Source: an uncultured Clostridia bacterium
Lineage (GTDB): Bacteria > Bacillota > Clostridia > TANB77 > CAG-508
Reading direction: 5' to 3'
Length of the DNA: 64,000 bases
Assembly (NCBI GenBank): GCA_934121905.1
Contig: CAKOVI010000005.1
Location: 1 to 64,000, forward strand
The notes under the pieces were generated by a model. That model saw only the letters and a list, made by a program, of their open reading frames with translations. It did no database searches and was not told the origin of the DNA. The translations under genes were made by a program, and so were the position numbers. This document shows positions 35,989 to 45,387 of the stretch, in pieces (position 1 is the first letter of the stretch; each line of letters begins with the position of its first letter).

Positions 35989-37482
35989 CTAAATCTCTCT
36001 TACAGTTAAATCATGTGCAGAACCTTCTTGAATACTCAAGTTAGAAACAGGAGTCAAAATAGCTTTTTCATGGAATTCTTCCAAGTTTCTAGAACCACAG
36101 TTAGACATAGTTGACTTAATCTTCTTAATTGTAACATTTAAGTTATCTTTTAATGGTCCTGCATAAGGTATATATGAATCAACACCCTCAACGAAACTCA
36201 TTTTTTCATTTTTAGAACCTAGGTCATATCTTGTCCAGCTTCTAGCTCTCTTTGATCCTTCTCCCCAATATTCTTTAACAAATTTTCCATCTAATTTGAT
36301 TTTTGTTGTAGGGCTTTCGTCAAATCTTGCAAAATATCTTCCCATCATAACAAAGTCACATCCCATAGCTAATGCTAAAGTGATATGGTGGTCATGAACA
36401 ATTCCTCCATCTGCACAAAGTGGAATATATATTCCTGTTCTTTTTGCATATTCTTCTCTTGCTGCTGCAACATCTATTATACTTGTTGCTTGTCCTCTTC
36501 CAATTCCTTTTGTTTCACGTGTGATACAAATTGAACCTCCACCAATTCCTATTTTTATAAAATCTGCTCCTGCATCTGCTAAATAGTAGAAGGCTTCTTG
36601 GCTTACAACATTTCCTGCACCAATTTTTATTTTTCCATTATATTTTTCGTGTACCCATTCTATAACTTCTTTTTGCCATACAGAGAATCCATCTGATGAG
36701 TCTAGACATAAAATATCTACACCTGCTTCTACTAAAGCTGGTATTCTTTCTTCATAGTCTCTAGTGTTTACACCTGCACCTACTAAGTAACTTTGATTTT
36801 CATCTTGAAGTGCTAGTGGGTTTTCTTTGTGTTGTTCATAGTCTTTTCTGAATACTAATGAATTTAAGTTTCCATTTTCTTCTATAACTGGTAAACAGTT
36901 GATTTTCTTTTCCCAGATTATGTCATTGGCTTCTGATAAAGTTAATCCAACTTTTGCATATACTAATTTTTCTACTGGTGTCATTATTTCTTCTACTTTT
37001 TTGTCTAAACTGTCTCTTGATAATCTATAGTCTTTGCTTGTTATTATTCCAAGTAGTTTTCCTCTTGCTGTTCCATCTTCTGTTACTGGTATTGTAGAAT
37101 GGTCACTTTCTTCTTTTATTTCTAAGATGTCTCTTAATGTGTCATGTGGTTTTAAGTTCCATTTACTTCTTACAAATCCTGATTTTGATTCTTTTACATG
37201 TCTTACCATTGCTGCTTGTGATTCTACTGATTGTGACATATATATAAATGCTATTCCACCTTCTCTTGCTAATGCTACACCCATTTCTTCTCCAGATACT
37301 GCTTGCATTATTGCTGATGTGAATGGTACGTTTAAGTACATTTCAGCTTCTTCTCCTACTTTATGTTTTACAAGTGGTGTTCTTAATGATATTTTGTCTG
37401 GTGTGCAGTCCTTTGTTGTTAATCTTGGTATTAATAAGTATTCGTTAAATGTTCTTGATGGTTCTGTTAGGTATGTTGCCAT
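35989..37482 (-). CDS. guaB: IMP dehydrogenase
   Basis: This 497-residue enzyme oxidises IMP to XMP, the committed step to GTP. It has the barrel start ([14 protein letters not shown]), two CBS domains (about 115-225, containing [11 protein letters not shown] and [10 protein letters not shown]), then [34 protein letters not shown] with the catalytic Cys, [11 protein letters not shown] and MMGRYFARF. Sequence details ([14 protein letters not shown]) place it in the GuaB-like subgroup of clostridia. It is transcribed toward the RelA/SpoT-like gene, 19 bases away. Confidence 0.94.
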   Translation of the reverse strand: MATYLTEPSRTFNEYLLIPRLTTKDCTPDKISLRTPLVKHKVGEEAEMYLNVPFTSAIMQAVSGEEMGVALAREGGIAFIYMSQSVESQAAMVRHVKESKSGFVRSKWNLKPHDTLRDILEIKEESDHSTIPVTEDGTARGKLLGIITSKDYRLSRDSLDKKVEEIMTPVEKLVYAKVGLTLSEANDIIWEKKINCLPVIEENGNLNSLVFRKDYEQHKENPLALQDENQSYLVGAGVNTRDYEERIPALVEAGVDILCLDSSDGFSVWQKEVIEWVHEKYNGKIKIGAGNVVSQEAFYYLADAGADFIKIGIGGGSICITRETKGIGRGQATSIIDVAAAREEYAKRTGIYIPLCADGGIVHDHHITLALAMGCDFVMMGRYFARFDESPTTKIKLDGKFVKEYWGEGSKRARSWTRYDLGSKNEKMSFVEGVDSYIPYAGPLKDNLNVTIKKIKSTMSNCGSRNLEEFHEKAILTPVSNLSIQEGSAHDLTVREI

Positions 37483-37608
37483 TTTTATTCCTCCTAATAT
37501 TTTTTTCTATTTAATTTATGATTTATTATACTATAATTTTATTAAATTTGTAAACACCTATTGCACGTTTTTATAACTATATTTTCATATAAATTATTCT
37601 ATCGTGCC

Positions 37609-38670
37609 TCATCTCCGCTGTCCATTCCTATTTTCTTTATACCCTTCATAAATTTTCCCCTTTTCAATTCCTGGATATATTGTCATGTAACTAAAATGTC
37701 TTTCGCCTGTAGAAAGGAATTCTTCATATTCATATAAATCTCTATCATATTTCCAATCTCCCAGAACGCTATTGGAAATAAAATCTTTTGCCTTCATTCC
37801 ATTATAATCTGAATCATCTCTCCATTGTATCTCATAAGGAATTAATGTTTTTCCTGCAAGTGCAGCACCAAAGTTTCTATGGTGACCATCTCTTACAAAA
37901 AATGTTTCTCCAACTTTAATGGTTGCAATCGGGCTTTCTATATCTACTCCGTTTTCAGCTATTTTGTTTTTCCATTCTTTTAATGTCATTCCAGAATCAG
38001 CATTCCCATTAAAAGTTTGCATTATTGATTGAATAGGCATAAATTGTTTTGGACTTTTCCAGTATCTACTAAATTGCTTTTGTTCATTTTGAGCTTCCAT
38101 ACATCTATCTACAATATCTGCAATGTCTTCAACAGTTGCATAAGATGTATCTATAACTAAATCATATTGTTCTAAATCTTGTAAGTCTATTCCATATAAA
38201 TCTAAGTATCTTTCTCTTTCACTATTTTTTCTGCCCACCGTACCGATAATTGCCGCTTCTTTCGATTTATATTGTTCTTCTTCTCCTCTAGATTTATCAT
38301 TAAAGATTCTTATTCCTGCTATTACATCTGTTACTTCTAATCTAACTTTTAATGACTGCGGAATACCGTGCCAAGCAAGTCTAGAATCTATTATGTAGAT
38401 TTTATTTTTATCATTTTCTTCTTTTATTTTTTTTCCGAAATTTGCAACTGTTGCATCTAATACCTCATCAACATTTGTTTTATTTTTTTCTAAAAATTGA
38501 TTAAATTCTGTTACACTTAAGCCCTTTTCTTCTGCTAATTGTCTAAACATGTCTCCCACACTATAAATTATTACTTGTTTTCCTTGTTTTTCAAATCTCT
38601 TTTTTAAATTATTTCTTACTGTACTTTTTCCACTTCCCGGGTTACCTGATAAAGTAATTATATTATTCAT
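37609..38670 (-). CDS. P-loop nucleotide kinase fused to a ParB-like domain
   Basis: This protein of about 353 residues starts with a kinase-like P-loop (LSGNPGSGKSTVRNNLKKRF) and a cytidylate/adenylate-kinase-like core (YIIDSRLAWHGIP, VRLEVTDVIAGIRI, RKNSERERYLDLYGID) to about residue 205. A C-terminal domain contains GETFFVRDGHHRNFGAALAGK, the DGHHR motif of ParB/sulfiredoxin folds. The fusion is unusual. It is adjacent to the adenosine-deaminase-like gene and guaB, so a nucleotide substrate is likely. Start 38670 follows AAAGGAATT. Confidence 0.7.
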   Translation of the reverse strand: MNNIITLSGNPGSGKSTVRNNLKKRFEKQGKQVIIYSVGDMFRQLAEEKGLSVTEFNQFLEKNKTNVDEVLDATVANFGKKIKEENDKNKIYIIDSRLAWHGIPQSLKVRLEVTDVIAGIRIFNDKSRGEEEQYKSKEAAIIGTVGRKNSERERYLDLYGIDLQDLEQYDLVIDTSYATVEDIADIVDRCMEAQNEQKQFSRYWKSPKQFMPIQSIMQTFNGNADSGMTLKEWKNKIAENGVDIESPIATIKVGETFFVRDGHHRNFGAALAGKTLIPYEIQWRDDSDYNGMKAKDFISNSVLGDWKYDRDLYEYEEFLSTGERHFSYMTIYPGIEKGKIYEGYKENRNGQRR

Positions 38671-38700
38671 TTTACAAATTCCTTTCAACAATTTAATTTC

Positions 38701-41205
38701 TTACATCTTTTGTTTTATTTCAGGATTATCCTCTAATATCTCTTTTGCCAAATCTTCACTTGTATTAAATAATCTTACATATCCATCCAAAGATTTTGCT
38801 TTCTCCTTAAGTACATCAACATCAGAATTAACATAAATTTTAGCTTTTCCTTTACCATTTTTAGCCTCTTGAATTAAGTTAGAAACTGGTGAATTTCCAT
38901 CAAAAGCAACAACAACTGAATTTCTTCTTTCAAAAATTTCATAATTAAAACTCTTATAAATTCCAAGTTCTGATGGGTCAGGTGAAACGTAAATTCCGCT
39001 TAAATCTTGAGAACTATCAAGGTTTTCCTTAATATCTTCTGAAACATATTTCGGAACAACAGCTGTAACATCAAACTTTTTGTTTAATTCTTTTGATATA
39101 TCTAAAACAGCTCTTTCATATCCTTGCATTTTATGTCCAATTAAAATATAAGTATTTTTATTATCAACCTTTTCAAGCAATTCTTTTAAAGATTTTTTTA
39201 TAGCTTCATTTGGCATTGTAACTCTACCTTTTGAATTAAAACTTCCACCTGCTATTATAATTGGAGTTTTATCTTGTGGTAAATTCACAATTTTTTCTTT
39301 AAATACGTTATACGAATTTAATCTGTTACTTGTTTTTGTGTTAATTTCATTTAAATCAATTTCCTTTAACAATTTTTCTTGTTCTTCTTTTAAAGCTTCC
39401 TCAATTGTTCTACCATCCAAAAACTGTTCAAATTTATTTGATTTTTCTTCAAAATAAACTTTTCGTTTTTCTAGAATTTCGTCCTCAACATTTCTCATTT
39501 TTGCAAAATCAGAATCCTTTATATCTAATAAATTTCTTAATGCAATTTGCTCATCAATTGTATCAATTCCATAGAATCCACATCCATCAGTACCTTGAAC
39601 ACATTTTACACCTGCTGCTAGATATTTTTTCATAGGATGATTGTTTAAGTTTGTTAAGTTATTTAATCTTACATTTGATGATAATTGGAATTCTAGAATA
39701 ACATCTAGGTCCTTCATTTTATTTATTATGCGCTTACCTTCTCTTGTATCTAAGTCAGGTACATATAAACCATGACCTAGTCTTATTTGTGGAGCTTTTT
39801 CCCCATTAGGTAAACATATTTTTATACAATCTAATGCTTTTTCAATATTATCTTTAAATGCGTCTGTTTCTCCGGCATGTAGTCTTATTGTATATCCATC
39901 GTCTTCGTATATTGCATATTTTATAATTTCTTCTATCAAGTCAGAGAAATCTGTTACATTGTTTATTTCTTCTCCAATTAAATCCATTCCAACGACATAA
40001 GGGCTTTTACTTACTGCTTTTATTACTGCTGGACATTCTTTTACTTGCTCAGGGGTAAACAAAGTCCTACTTGCTGCTGCTAAATATCTTATACTTACAC
40101 CTGTCTCTTCTTCTATTTTTGGCATTATTTCATGCATTTCAACCAAGTTTTGTATACCTGCTGGACCTTTTTTTGCAAGTGTTGAATTTGCAATTTCAAC
40201 ATATCTTATTCCTTGTTTTTGATATTCTCTTGCTATCCATAGTAATTTGTCTTGATATAATGTGTTATTTTTATATGGACTAATTTCATTTTCCATGTCT
40301 TCTTTCATTTTCTTTAAAGTTTCTCTTATGTCATTATCTTCTATCTTTTCTATTTTTTCTAAGTCTAATTCTACTTTTTCTGTATCTGGTACTTGTTTTC
40401 CTCTTATAATTGCATATCTATAAAGTATTGTTTTTTCAAGATTTGTAAATACTGCTTGACCATCTTTTAGAAGCACTAAACTATTTCTTATTTTTACAAT
40501 GTTTTCCTCAGCATTTTCTAAATTATTTAAAATTAAATCTGCCATATTTATTTGTGTTTCGTCATTTATTTTTCTTTCTAGTTTTTTTCCTTCTAATTCT
40601 GAATGTTTATATTCTTTTTCAATCTCTTTTCTCTTTTTTAATAGTTCTTTTTCTTGTTTTGCATTAACTTTTATTCCCAATTTTTTTATGTAATATAATG
40701 AATATCCAATTTGATGTTTTATTCCAAGCGCAATTAATAAATCAGGTTGCAATATTTGGTTTAAGTGTGTATGTAAATCTGTTCTAAATTTTGATTTTTT
40801 TAAGATATATGATTTTACTATTGTTTTTTCTACTGGCAATTTATAGTCTTTTGTTTGTGCCATAAGCAATTTTATTATTGCAGGAATTTTTGCTTTCCTC
40901 TCTATTCTTCCATCTGGATAAATATTTGCAATTTTTATTCCACCAAGTCTAAATATATAAACTTCTTCTCCATCATCATTGATACAAGCTTGCAAAATTC
41001 CTGTAATTACTTTCATGTCGTTCTCGTCTTTTACAGTTTCTACATTTGCAATCTTTGCTAAATTTGTTATTAAATTTCCTGTATGGTGATTTGGTGTTTC
41101 TAGAACATAAATTAATTCGTCTGGTTCTTCTGATTTAAATAATTTTACTACTATATCTTTTTCTTTATCTAAATAAAATTTGGTGAATAAATTTGGTAAG
41201 TTCAT
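38701..41205 (-). CDS. Adenosine-deaminase-like amidohydrolase with extra N- and C-terminal domains
   Basis: This 834-residue protein has a central deaminase domain (about 145-600): FRTDLHTHLNQ (metal His pair), YTIRLHAGETDAF, IRLGHGLYVP, FQLSSNVRLNNL and GTDGCGFYGID. These match the H-x-H, HAGE, GHG, SN and TDD elements of adenosine deaminases, though the last has DG in place of DD. The first 140 residues are unassigned. The C-terminal 190 residues (IIIAGGSFNSKGRVTMP, ILIGHKMQGYERAVL, SVVVAFDGNSPVSNL) resemble SLOG or nucleoside-deoxyribosyltransferase Rossmann folds. It likely processes a purine nucleoside or nucleotide. It is transcribed just before the kinase/ParB fusion. Confidence 0.7.
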   Translation of the reverse strand: MNLPNLFTKFYLDKEKDIVVKLFKSEEPDELIYVLETPNHHTGNLITNLAKIANVETVKDENDMKVITGILQACINDDGEEVYIFRLGGIKIANIYPDGRIERKAKIPAIIKLLMAQTKDYKLPVEKTIVKSYILKKSKFRTDLHTHLNQILQPDLLIALGIKHQIGYSLYYIKKLGIKVNAKQEKELLKKRKEIEKEYKHSELEGKKLERKINDETQINMADLILNNLENAEENIVKIRNSLVLLKDGQAVFTNLEKTILYRYAIIRGKQVPDTEKVELDLEKIEKIEDNDIRETLKKMKEDMENEISPYKNNTLYQDKLLWIAREYQKQGIRYVEIANSTLAKKGPAGIQNLVEMHEIMPKIEEETGVSIRYLAAASRTLFTPEQVKECPAVIKAVSKSPYVVGMDLIGEEINNVTDFSDLIEEIIKYAIYEDDGYTIRLHAGETDAFKDNIEKALDCIKICLPNGEKAPQIRLGHGLYVPDLDTREGKRIINKMKDLDVILEFQLSSNVRLNNLTNLNNHPMKKYLAAGVKCVQGTDGCGFYGIDTIDEQIALRNLLDIKDSDFAKMRNVEDEILEKRKVYFEEKSNKFEQFLDGRTIEEALKEEQEKLLKEIDLNEINTKTSNRLNSYNVFKEKIVNLPQDKTPIIIAGGSFNSKGRVTMPNEAIKKSLKELLEKVDNKNTYILIGHKMQGYERAVLDISKELNKKFDVTAVVPKYVSEDIKENLDSSQDLSGIYVSPDPSELGIYKSFNYEIFERRNSVVVAFDGNSPVSNLIQEAKNGKGKAKIYVNSDVDVLKEKAKSLDGYVRLFNTSEDLAKEILEDNPEIKQKM

Positions 41206-41299
41206 GGTATCCTCCTTTTTTCTTATTTTTTCCGTTTGTTATACTATTTCAATATTTTAACACATTTTTGAGGATTTTTCAATAGATTATGTAAAGTTT

Positions 41300-41350
41300 T
41301 TTGTATTGGGGACGGTTCTTGTAGCTCAAAAGAACCGTCCCCAATACAAA
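41300..41350. repeat. Dispersed hairpin repeat, type A
   Basis: TTTGTATTGGGGACGGTTCTT with its inverse and the GTAGCTC loop lies between the DHH and deaminase-like genes. Confidence 0.9.
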
Positions 41351-41359
41351 AAAAGTAGC

Positions 41360-42316
41360 TCATTTGCTACTTTCTTCAATATATTCTTTTGAAATCTTAA
41401 GTATTTCCGCAATATCAAGCTCACTCTCAAATCCGGCAGAGTCTTTATGTCCACCTCCACCAAATCTTTCTGCTAATTTTGACATATCAATATCTATATT
41501 GGCCTTAAATTCTCCAAATACTTTATCATTATCTATTAAAAATATTCCCAAAACCTTTATATCTTCTATATTTTTTAAAATAGGAACCATCTTTTTAAAC
41601 AGCATTGAATATTCTAGACTACTAAAAATTTCATCATTTTTATTTATAATTATATAATGGAACACATCATAATTGATTTCACTTAACATTTTTGATAATG
41701 CTTTTGCTTCTTTCATGGTACGTTCAAGAAATACTTTTTTTGTAATATATTTATAATTAATTCCACATTCTAAAAGTTTTGACATAGCCTCAAATGTCTT
41801 TGGTGTTAACCTATATGAGAAACCTGCCGTATCTGTAAGAATTCCTGCATATAATAATGATGCAATATTTTCATCAATTTTCGTATCAAATTCATTAATT
41901 AGGTTAAAAATCATTTCTGCTGTTGAGCTTATATTTTCATCTGATATAATATAATTTGACTCTTTTTTGTTATTTTCATGATGATCTATATTTATTGTTA
42001 ATCTAGCATTGTCAAAATAATTTTCATAAATTCCTAATCGTTGTTTTCTATTTAAGTCAACCATTATAAAAACGTAATCTTTTCTTGAAATATCTTGTAC
42101 AATAAATTTGTTATTATTAAACCATTGTATTTTATACTTATCTTTTTTATCTATTAACACAGATATATCATTTTTTCCTATTTTGTTTAAAAAATATGCT
42201 AATGCAAGTGATGAACCAATTGAATCCATATCCGCATTTTCGTGTCCTGCAATTATTATCGCTCTATCATTTGGTATATTGTTTAAAACTTCTTTGATTT
42301 CCTTATATGAATTCAT
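41360..42316 (-). CDS. DHH-family phosphoesterase (NrnA-like)
   Basis: This 318-residue protein shows the DHH motifs: GHENADMDSIGSSLALAYFL, MVDLNRKQRLG, INIDHHENNKKES and a C-terminal DHHA1 domain with RFGGGGHKDSAGFES. NrnA-type enzymes degrade nanoRNAs and short cyclic-nucleotide products such as pApA, and act on pAp. It heads a short run with an ALDH-like and an HD-domain gene. Confidence 0.9.
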   Translation of the reverse strand: MNSYKEIKEVLNNIPNDRAIIIAGHENADMDSIGSSLALAYFLNKIGKNDISVLIDKKDKYKIQWFNNNKFIVQDISRKDYVFIMVDLNRKQRLGIYENYFDNARLTINIDHHENNKKESNYIISDENISSTAEMIFNLINEFDTKIDENIASLLYAGILTDTAGFSYRLTPKTFEAMSKLLECGINYKYITKKVFLERTMKEAKALSKMLSEINYDVFHYIIINKNDEIFSSLEYSMLFKKMVPILKNIEDIKVLGIFLIDNDKVFGEFKANIDIDMSKLAERFGGGGHKDSAGFESELDIAEILKISKEYIEESSK

Positions 42317-42338
42317 TTTTTAGTTCCTTCTTTCTTTT

Positions 42339-43283
42339 TTATTTTTTTATGTATTTTTTACAATAAAATTCCTTGATTTCAACATTGTTAGTCCTATTAA
42401 AATCCATTGTATTATTTATAACTATATATTTTGCTTTGTTTGTTTCTGCAAATTTAATACAATTTTCTTTATTTTTACTAAAAATTATGCAACAATAATT
42501 GCAACTATCATATTTTATTTTTTCTGTTGCTTCATCTATATTGTTTACATAAATAATATCATCCTTGTTCGCCATTTCTATAGATTTATTCACATATATT
42601 TTAAATAAAATGTTTTTATTATCATTTACCATCTTTTCTAAATTTGCAATATTATCTGCATCTTCTATATAAACTTCACAGTCATTGTATCCAATATATC
42701 TTGTATCTATTTTTGATATTCTTTTTAAAGTTTTATGTAAATCTGTATTTCCTATAACAAACGCTTTTTTTATTAAATCATTCGAACAATATTTTGTTAA
42801 ATCAAAATCATATTTCAATTGGATAATATTTTCATTTATATTTTGATTTTTCAAAACTCCTGCTATTATACCACAAATTGTCATATTGGTATTTTTCATA
42901 TATTCTAGTTGCGAAATTAAAATTATTGCATTATGTGATATAATAGCTTTTATTGCCATTTCAATTAATATATAAGTGTTTCCATCAAAAAAAACATCAA
43001 TTATACCTAGGCTATCATATTCTGTTATTTGGTTTTCTTTTCGATTTAATATTCTACTTTTATATAACTTTTCATCTTTGCTTTCGTTTACTATAGAAGA
43101 TATAATATCAAAATTAATCTTAAATCCGTTTTTTTCTATAATATCTTTTTCATTTGCTTTTATAATTATATTTTTGTTTTTAGATATATTATTATTTATT
43201 TCTTTTAAGAGTCTTAAGCCATCATATTTTATATTAACGCTTTGATTATACGCAACTTTTGCGTTGCCTAATATATTGTTCAT
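42339..43283 (-). CDS. Divergent aldehyde-dehydrogenase-like (ProA-like) protein
   Basis: This 314-residue protein aligns loosely with the N-terminal half of ALDH-superfamily enzymes such as ProA: KNIIIKANEKDIIEKNGF, then GIIDVFFDGNTYILIEMAIKAIISHNAIILIS. It is about 100 residues shorter than ProA, and I cannot place the catalytic Cys-containing motif, although SCNYCC occurs near residue 267. It may be a non-catalytic relative. The neighbours are a DHH phosphoesterase and an HD protein. Family assignment is tentative. Confidence 0.45.
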   Translation of the reverse strand: MNNILGNAKVAYNQSVNIKYDGLRLLKEINNNISKNKNIIIKANEKDIIEKNGFKINFDIISSIVNESKDEKLYKSRILNRKENQITEYDSLGIIDVFFDGNTYILIEMAIKAIISHNAIILISQLEYMKNTNMTICGIIAGVLKNQNINENIIQLKYDFDLTKYCSNDLIKKAFVIGNTDLHKTLKRISKIDTRYIGYNDCEVYIEDADNIANLEKMVNDNKNILFKIYVNKSIEMANKDDIIYVNNIDEATEKIKYDSCNYCCIIFSKNKENCIKFAETNKAKYIVINNTMDFNRTNNVEIKEFYCKKYIKK

Positions 43284-43295
43284 AAGCTTTTCTCC

Positions 43296-44042
43296 TTAAT
43301 TTTGTCTTAATATATTTTTATCTATTTCAATTTCTTTTAATATTTCATCGTCTTTTTCATCTTCTTTATATCTGTTTTCCCACTGCTTATACACTTTTTT
43401 TACATTTTCAAAGAAAACATCCTTATCAGCTAATACTCTTTCTAAGCTTTGGAAATATTTTGCTAACTTTTTGCTTGACATATATCCCGGTTTATTTTTG
43501 GCATAGCCTTCTCTTCCAAATTTTTCCTTAGAAGATTTCCATAACTCTTCTTGGACTTCTTCCAGGGAAAATTCCGGATTATGTTCTAGACAATATTGCA
43601 CTCTTCTTTCGAAGAAATCAATTAAATTATTATTTCTATCTGCTGTCAATACTATGCGTCCATATATTGAACGAGGTAAGTGTTTGTTTGATGCTCTATG
43701 GTCTTCAATTGCTTCTTTCATTATTGTTTTTTCTTCTAGGCTAAAAAATTCATCCAATTTTTTATCTTCAAACATTATTTTTCCTGATATAATATGATGT
43801 TTTTTTCTATCTACATGTTCTCCAATATCATGGTAAGCTGCAATTACATATGACATATTATAATTAATCTTTTGTTTTGAATCATTTATTTCTTCAAATT
43901 CCTCAATTATCTCAAAACTTCTTTCAATTACTGCTTCTATATGTTTTACTCCATGTGCTTCTCCATTCATTTCATAAAGAGGAAAAACCTCATTTTCAAC
44001 ATATTCTTTTAGCTTTTTATTCACTTTATCTAGCAAATTCAT
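43296..44042 (-). CDS. HD-domain phosphohydrolase
   Basis: This 248-residue protein has HD motifs: GEAHGVKHIEAVIER (first His), IAAYHDIGEHVDRKKHHIISG (HD pair) and MKEAIEDHRAS. A helical C-terminal half contains RSIYGRIVLTADRNNNL. Family members hydrolyse nucleotides or signalling molecules. The substrate cannot be inferred. It lies one gene from acetate kinase. Confidence 0.8.
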   Translation of the reverse strand: MNLLDKVNKKLKEYVENEVFPLYEMNGEAHGVKHIEAVIERSFEIIEEFEEINDSKQKINYNMSYVIAAYHDIGEHVDRKKHHIISGKIMFEDKKLDEFFSLEEKTIMKEAIEDHRASNKHLPRSIYGRIVLTADRNNNLIDFFERRVQYCLEHNPEFSLEEVQEELWKSSKEKFGREGYAKNKPGYMSSKKLAKYFQSLERVLADKDVFFENVKKVYKQWENRYKEDEKDDEILKEIEIDKNILRQN

Positions 44043-44065
44043 TTTTCCCCTCTTTATTATATGTT

Positions 44066-45256
44066 TTATTTAACTAGTCTTTCAGTTTCCTTAGCAATCA
44101 TTAATTCCTCATTTGTAGGAATTACATAAATTTTAACCTTAGACTCTGGTTTAGAAACTAATTTTTCTTCAGATCTAACATTATTTGCATCTGTATCAAT
44201 TAAAACACCCATAAATTCAAGTTGTTCGCAAATCCATTTACGGATATTAATTTGGTTTTCACCAACACCACCAGTAAATACTATATAGTCAATTCCTCTC
44301 ATTGCAACAGCATATTTTGCAATATAGCCAGCAATTGCGTAAGTGAAGCTATCTATAGCAATCTTTGCTCTTTCACTTTCACCATATGATGCTGCTTCTA
44401 TTTCTCTAAAGTCTGGTGCTAAACCTGAAATTCCTTGAACTCCTGATTGTTTATTTAAAACACTTTCAACTTCATCAGCTGATAAATTTTCTTTTTTCAT
44501 TAAAAATGTAACTACAGATGGATCCAAATCCCCACATCTTGTAACCATTGGAATTCCACCTAGTGGTGTTAATCCCATTGATGTATCTATTGATTTTCCA
44601 CCATCAACTGCACATATACTTGAACCTTGACCTAAGTGACATGTAACTATTTTTAAATCTTTTATATCTTTATGTTCAATTTCTGCTAATCTATTTGAAA
44701 CATACATATGTGATGTTCCATGGAATCCATATTTTCTTATTCCATATTTCTTGTAAAATTCATATGGTATTGGATAAATATAATGTTCTTTTGGCATTGT
44801 TTGATGAAAAGCAGTATCAAATACTCCTACCATTGGTTTTCCAGGCATTACTTTTTGGCAAGCTTCTATTCCCATTATTCCAGCTGGATTATGGAGTGGT
44901 GCTAAATCTGTACATTCTTTTAATACTTCTATAACATTTTCATCTATTACAACTGATTCTGCAATTTTTTCTCCACCATGAACTAGTCTATGTCCAATTG
45001 CACTTACTTCATCTAAGCTGTCTATTACTTTGTATTCTGGGTTTGTTAATTGTTTTAATGTAAAGTCTATTGCTTCTGTATGGTCCATTGCTACATGGTC
45101 TATTCTTACTTTTTTTCCACATGCTTTATGTGTTATAAATGCTTCTTTTTCTCCTATTCTTTCATATTTTCCAGATGCTAATACCTCATCTGTTTCCATG
45201 TTAATTAATTGATACTTTAGTGATGAACTACCACAGTTTAATACTAATATTTTCAT
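44066..45256 (-). CDS. ackA: Acetate kinase (copy 1)
   Basis: This 396-residue enzyme makes ATP from acetyl phosphate. The full signature set is present: LVLNCGSSSLKYQL, GHRLVHGG, VFDTAFHQTMP, YGFHGTSHMYVS, PMVTRCGDLDPS, VFTGGVGENQINIR and the C-terminal Glu in TNEELMIAKET. It looks fully catalytic. A divergent second copy and pta follow on the same strand, and a hairpin repeat lies between the two copies. Confidence 0.96.
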   Translation of the reverse strand: MKILVLNCGSSSLKYQLINMETDEVLASGKYERIGEKEAFITHKACGKKVRIDHVAMDHTEAIDFTLKQLTNPEYKVIDSLDEVSAIGHRLVHGGEKIAESVVIDENVIEVLKECTDLAPLHNPAGIMGIEACQKVMPGKPMVGVFDTAFHQTMPKEHYIYPIPYEFYKKYGIRKYGFHGTSHMYVSNRLAEIEHKDIKDLKIVTCHLGQGSSICAVDGGKSIDTSMGLTPLGGIPMVTRCGDLDPSVVTFLMKKENLSADEVESVLNKQSGVQGISGLAPDFREIEAASYGESERAKIAIDSFTYAIAGYIAKYAVAMRGIDYIVFTGGVGENQINIRKWICEQLEFMGVLIDTDANNVRSEEKLVSKPESKVKIYVIPTNEELMIAKETERLVK

Positions 45257-45280
45257 TTTTTATTCTTCCTTTCTTGGACA

Positions 45281-45371
45281 AATGGGACCGGGTCTTTTTG
45301 TCCTTTTTGCTCATTTGGGACCGGGTCTTTTTTGTGACAGGACAAAAAAGACCCGGTCCCATTTGTCCCTT
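45281..45371. repeat. Dispersed hairpin repeat, type B, with extra half-copy
   Basis: ACAAATGGGACCGGGTCTTTTT, a second similar unit, then the inverse ending GGTCCCATTTGT lie between the two acetate kinase genes. Confidence 0.9.
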
Positions 45372-45387
45372 TTGCCATTTTACTATA

